A stretch of DNA of 10,637 nt. It comes from Beroe ovata. Taxonomy: Eukaryota > Ctenophora > Nuda > Beroida > Beroidae. Positions 7,881-10,637 of this stretch are shown here, one piece after another. A model generated the notes under the pieces. That model was given only the letters and a program-made list of their open reading frames with translations, was not told the DNA's origin and made no database searches. The stretch spans positions 5,895-16,531 of the forward strand of contig CAMPET010000336.1 in NCBI GenBank assembly GCA_946803715.1. The letters run 5' to 3'. The first letter of the stretch is position 1, and the number at the start of each line of letters is the position of its first letter. A program made the translations under genes and the position numbers.

Positions 7881-8135
7881 TAAGCTGCAGGGAAGTATAG
7901 TAGGGAGGAGTGGTAGGTGTTATTAGCATTAGAGAAACAACATGATGGTAAAACTGAGTAGCTGTGGATCAATTAGATAGTTAATATAAGTTTTATATGC
8001 CTGGCTTATTAAGCAAAGGTCCGCTCACCACCAGTATGAAAAAGCAAGCTTCAGTTATAATTCTCATCGAATTCCTCTAATGATTCATCGCAGCTATCAT
8101 GTCTGACGCATGAAATGAAAAGGAGTCCAGTCTAA
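7881..8135. other. 5' flank of the trypsin-fold gene
   Basis: AT-rich sequence with TATAAG at 7985-7990 as the only core-promoter-like word. That is about 150 bases before the proposed start codon. No upstream coding exon was identified; one could exist outside what can be seen by eye. Confidence 0.35.
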
Positions 8136-10479
8136 ATGGAAATATCGCAGAAAGTAGAGCTTGGCAATGTTTGTTGTCAGATAAGGAAGAAATCCAATGC
8201 AACAGGGACAAAAACATCAGTTATAGGTATGAAGTTATTGATAATATGGAATATTAATTCAGCATGTTATTATGTATTTCGAATATTTTGAGTATCTACA
8301 TGTTTTTATCTATACGGTCGCTGTCAACAGGCATCGGTTGTCTCGTAACACTCCCTGCATTGGGTGGATTGGTGTATCAGGACAGAATCTGCATCTTGTC
8401 CCGCTACCTCAAACTCCCTCAGATATCACTATCCAGAGACTGTTTTGTGGTGTTTTCTAAGGTAAGTCTATACCTGCCTTAGCTGTACCCAAATAAGCTC
8501 ATGGCTATTGAACACTCCGCCGATTCTCCCTTTTTGCCCCAATAATGCCCCTTTTTTGCCCCCAAACTGCCCCTTTCTGGCTTCTGCCCCCAAGATGCAA
8601 CCTTTTCACTCCCTTAATACCCCTTTCGTGCCCCCTTTTTGTCCGGTGGGGCCCCAGGGGCGCCAACTCTTTTTCCCCTTTGTACCTGCTTTATGTACCC
8701 TTTGTACACCCTTTCCGCCTCCTTTGTGTCAACTTTATATAGACTTTTTGGCCCTGTTTTCAGCCGTCTCCTACACACATGTTCCAAAATTGCCTCCTTT
8801 GGTAACCGGACTGTTGTCCGAAGCGGAGTCTTGTCCGAATCCGAATTTTCGGTTTTCGGACAACAGTCCGCTTCGGACAAGAATCCATTTGGCGGACTCT
8901 TGTCCGAATTTGCATGACAATTATTCAATGCAATATAAAATGGCTTTCGGGTTTCAGACAACAGTCCGTTCGGCGGACTCTTGTCCGGTTAAGGTTAGGG
9001 TTAGGGTTAGGGTTAGGGTTAGGAGACGTTTTCGGACAACAGTCCGCTTCGGACAACAGTCCTAGAATCGCCTCCTTTGTGCCCCTTTTTGCCCCTTTGC
9101 AGAAAAGGGGGCACCTTGGAGGCGAAAAGGGCGTCAGTGGAGCAATCAATGACCAAGCTCATACCTACTATGATATAGAGGGGTAGTCAAGCAGTTCTAT
9201 CCGTCGAACAGTCTCAGTGCAACTCTTTCCAGGATAAGAGAATCCAACTCAAACCTGATCGCTTCTTGGAAAGTTGTCCGAAACTGGGCTTCACATTAGT
9301 GGCATGTGAACAAGCCAAGGTTATGAAGGATGATAACCTAAAACCATATCCCCTCCACTATCAGCATGATCTTTGTAAAGGACAAGCATTCATCAGTGTC
9401 AGTGAGTCGTAGTCATGTGAAATTCAACCTTGCCCGTGGTGTGTGCTCATAGTCATATATATATACCCTCAATGTGAATAGGCTATCAACTCATCAAAGA
9501 TATAAATAGGGTGCAAAGTCTGCAGACCTCCTGCCTGTAGTACCGAGCTAAATACTGTCATATGCTTATGTTATCAAAGTTTTGGAAGAATTTCGCACAA
9601 CAGTGCTCGACTTCGTTGGAAGGAGTTTATCACTTCGATATGCTTATGTTATAAAATCTTCACCCATCTGAAACAGTACTAAATCCGAGCCCTTGTTTTT
9701 GCAGAACCGGGCCCCAGCATAAGTGGAATTGGTGTAAAGGATCATATCATATCACAAGTCTGCTACAGCACCCTACTCTTTTCTTCAGAATCAAGAATAA
9801 ATACATTAAAGTAAGTCATCGTGGTAAGTTGATCCCTTGGATTTTGCCTCGAACTTTTATCAGAAAATGACCTCTCATGAACAGGATATCGACGGGAGCA
9901 CCCATGCTCTCTGATGATAGAAAGAACTTGATCGGCATCACGGGTTCAACTCCAGGCACAGGGACGTCTATCAATGCAATTGTGCACCGAATCAGAGGTG
10001 AACATTCATAACGATATGAAATATATGATAACCTGCATGTACTCTATGTGCCCAAATGTTTTCCCAAGTTCATTTCTACACAGAATGAAGCACAAATCCA
10101 ACTTTAATTATCATACAGATTTCATATTTTAGGCTTTTAGGAAATTTACTGTGTAGATTCAGACGCAAAATAAATGTGTATTTTGCCAGATCATTCTTTC
10201 CTCAATATTCAATAAAAATTTACAATTTTGTCAATTGCTGTAGCTTTTTTAACATTCCACTTGAGCAGTCTTGAGAGGAAAAGCAGAGTTGTGATCCTTG
10301 ATTAACACGTGATCCTCACGTGAATTGTGGTTTTCTCTCAGGGTTTCAAGAAAATGACGGTTCGAGAGAGATTATTCATCAGATGTCTATCCTTGAAAAT
10401 GATGAGGATTCTAAAGTCGACAAGACACGGCTTAAGATAAACGCCTGCCAAGTGCTGAGTAAACTTGCAGCTAAAAGCA
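8136..10479 (+). CDS. Trypsin-fold pseudo-protease, six exons, 3' partial
   Basis: Hand-built model with exons 8136-8226, 8331-8461, 9233-9401, 9705-9810, 9885-9997 and 10342-10479. All introns are GT-AG with good donors (GTATGA, GTAAGT, GTGAGT, GTAAGT, GTGAAC, GTGAGT), all five internal junctions keep frame, and 249 codons are open. The product reads like a PA-clan trypsin domain: GTKTSVIGIGCLVTLP (24-39) as the first strands, GFTLVACE (93-100) at the usual Asp strand, KGQAFISV (123-130), and STGAPML..LIGIT (168-185) at the usual GxSGxP..LVGI site. The catalytic Asp position is Gly93, the Ser position is Thr169, and exon 2 has no His at all, so the triad seems lost. About 45 charged helical-looking residues (205-249) begin another region. 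No signal peptide, so probably intracellular. The start follows an in-frame TAA directly; an earlier start by splicing is possible. Related domains include FAM111 and HtrA-like proteins; the family assignment is an inference. Confidence 0.6.
8807..9062. repeat. Array of CGGACAACAGTCCG palindromic units
   Basis: Units occur at 8807-8827, 8857-8880, 8893-8909, 8956-8989 and 9033-9062, in both orientations. The word CGGACAACAGTCCG is an imperfect palindrome (CGGAC and GTCCG arms) and is often joined to CTTCGGACAA. Variants carry CTCTTGTCC in place of CTGTTGTCC. The array brackets the telomeric tract. Confidence 0.8.
8989..9024 (+). repeat. Interstitial telomeric tract (TTAGGG)4
   Basis: Four perfect TTAGGG units lie at 8995-9018, flanked by degenerate TTAAGG and TTAGGA units. 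Four GGG runs with TTA spacers (8998-9018) form a canonical G-quadruplex motif on the plus strand, which is the sense strand of the host gene's intron. Confidence 0.9.
9069..9124. repeat. Hairpin at the element's right end
   Basis: CGCCTCC..GTGCCCC.TTTT at 9069-9088 pairs with AAAAGGGGGCACC..GGAGGCG at 9103-9124, with three mismatched bases and one bulge. The loop is about 14 bases and pyrimidine-rich. A strong hairpin near one end is common in rolling-circle transposons, but a CTRR end was not confirmed. Confidence 0.7.
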
Positions 10480-10484
10480 GTGAG

Positions 10485-10637
10485 TTTGTTTGTGTGTCTG
10501 TGTAGTGTGTTTGTGTGTTTGTCTGTATGCGACGTGAGTGTGTGTTTCTGTGTTGGCTGTGTGTGTGCGTTGGATGTGTGTGTGTGTGTGTGTTGGATGT
10601 GTGTGTGAGTCTGTGTGAGTCTCTGTGGGTGAGTGTT
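10485..10637 (+). repeat. TG-rich microsatellite in intron 6
   Basis: Straight after the donor at 10480 the sequence becomes an impure TG/TTTG run, with a pure (TG)n stretch near 10575-10593 and repeated TTGGATGTGTG and GTGAGTCTGTG words. It reaches the window end. Several GTGAG words here could act as decoy donors. Confidence 0.85.

Larger units (their letters stand above)
8515..9137. mobile_element. Pyrimidine-rich, palindrome-rich element in intron 2
   Basis: This block fills most of the 771-base intron between 8461 and 9233. The left part (8525-8740) is a run of variants of GCCCCTTTTT on the plus strand; the right part ends in the inverse, AAAAGGGGGCACC. CGCCTCCTTTGTG occurs at 8716-8728 and 9069-9081. 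The middle holds repeated TCCG palindromes and a TTAGGG tract. The ORFs that cross it on both strands are by-products of the repeats. It may be a Helitron-like or fold-back element; no terminal motif settles the class, and no transposase is present. Confidence 0.6.

Noticed and set aside
8263-8461. Longer form of exon 2 starting after AG at 8261-8262
   Set aside because: It needs a 36-nt intron and changes the frame of exon 1; the acceptor at 8329-8330 gives a normal intron and joins into the TSVIGIGCLVTLP strand motif.
8508-9186. Several proline-, cysteine- or arginine-rich ORFs on both strands
   Set aside because: Translations of the pyrimidine-rich run, the TCCG palindromes and the telomeric tract in intron 2.
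9789-9810. A 22-nt microexon in the trypsin-fold gene
   Set aside because: It keeps phase, but a better acceptor at 9703-9704 gives a 106-nt exon in the same frame that supplies residues expected between the FISV strand and the nucleophile motif.

Overview
The window looks like a piece of a draft metazoan genome, most likely a marine invertebrate and plausibly a demosponge. The signs are GT-AG introns of 74 to 771 bases, TTAGGG-type telomeric tracts, many small transposon relics, AT-rich spacers and undetermined bases (N) at 494 and 7767. The phylum is an inference; no marker gene settles it.

Two protein genes can be supported, arranged head to head. On the minus strand, 6649 to 5271 encodes a secreted protein with two beta/gamma-crystallin domains followed by an aerolysin-type pore-forming domain and a lysine/glycine tail. 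Its reading frame is broken between the two halves. On the plus strand, six exons from 8136 to 10479 (continuing past the window) encode a trypsin-fold protein. I assembled this model by hand; every splice phase agrees. All three catalytic-triad positions appear to be substituted, so it is probably a pseudo-protease. Between the two starts lie about 1.5 kb that hold a cluster of GTCACGTGAC palindromes and two small inverted-repeat elements.

The first 5.2 kb contain no gene I can support. In order they hold: a 50-bp minisatellite (1-250); a spacer with a weak ORF; a diverged ~210-227-bp direct duplication in which each copy carries a TATA box (588-1040); a short 16-bp tandem array next to fragments of two repeat families (1161-1283); a 473-bp transposon-like element with 20-bp terminal inverted repeats and a perfect 9-bp target duplication (1562-2034); a promoter-like block with three CACGTG boxes and a TATA run (2455-2545) with no evident gene; a complex ~171-bp-period repeat (2600-3242) ending in a perfect palindrome; and about 2 kb of AT-rich DNA.

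The second intron of the plus-strand gene is filled with a pyrimidine-rich, palindrome-rich element that contains a (TTAGGG)4 tract. A second telomeric tract, in the opposite orientation, sits inside a 184-bp fold-back element upstream of the gene. The two genes have no evident shared pathway. The first is a pore-forming, defence- or endocytosis-type effector by analogy with frog homologues. The second is a cytosolic-looking degenerate protease of unknown role.
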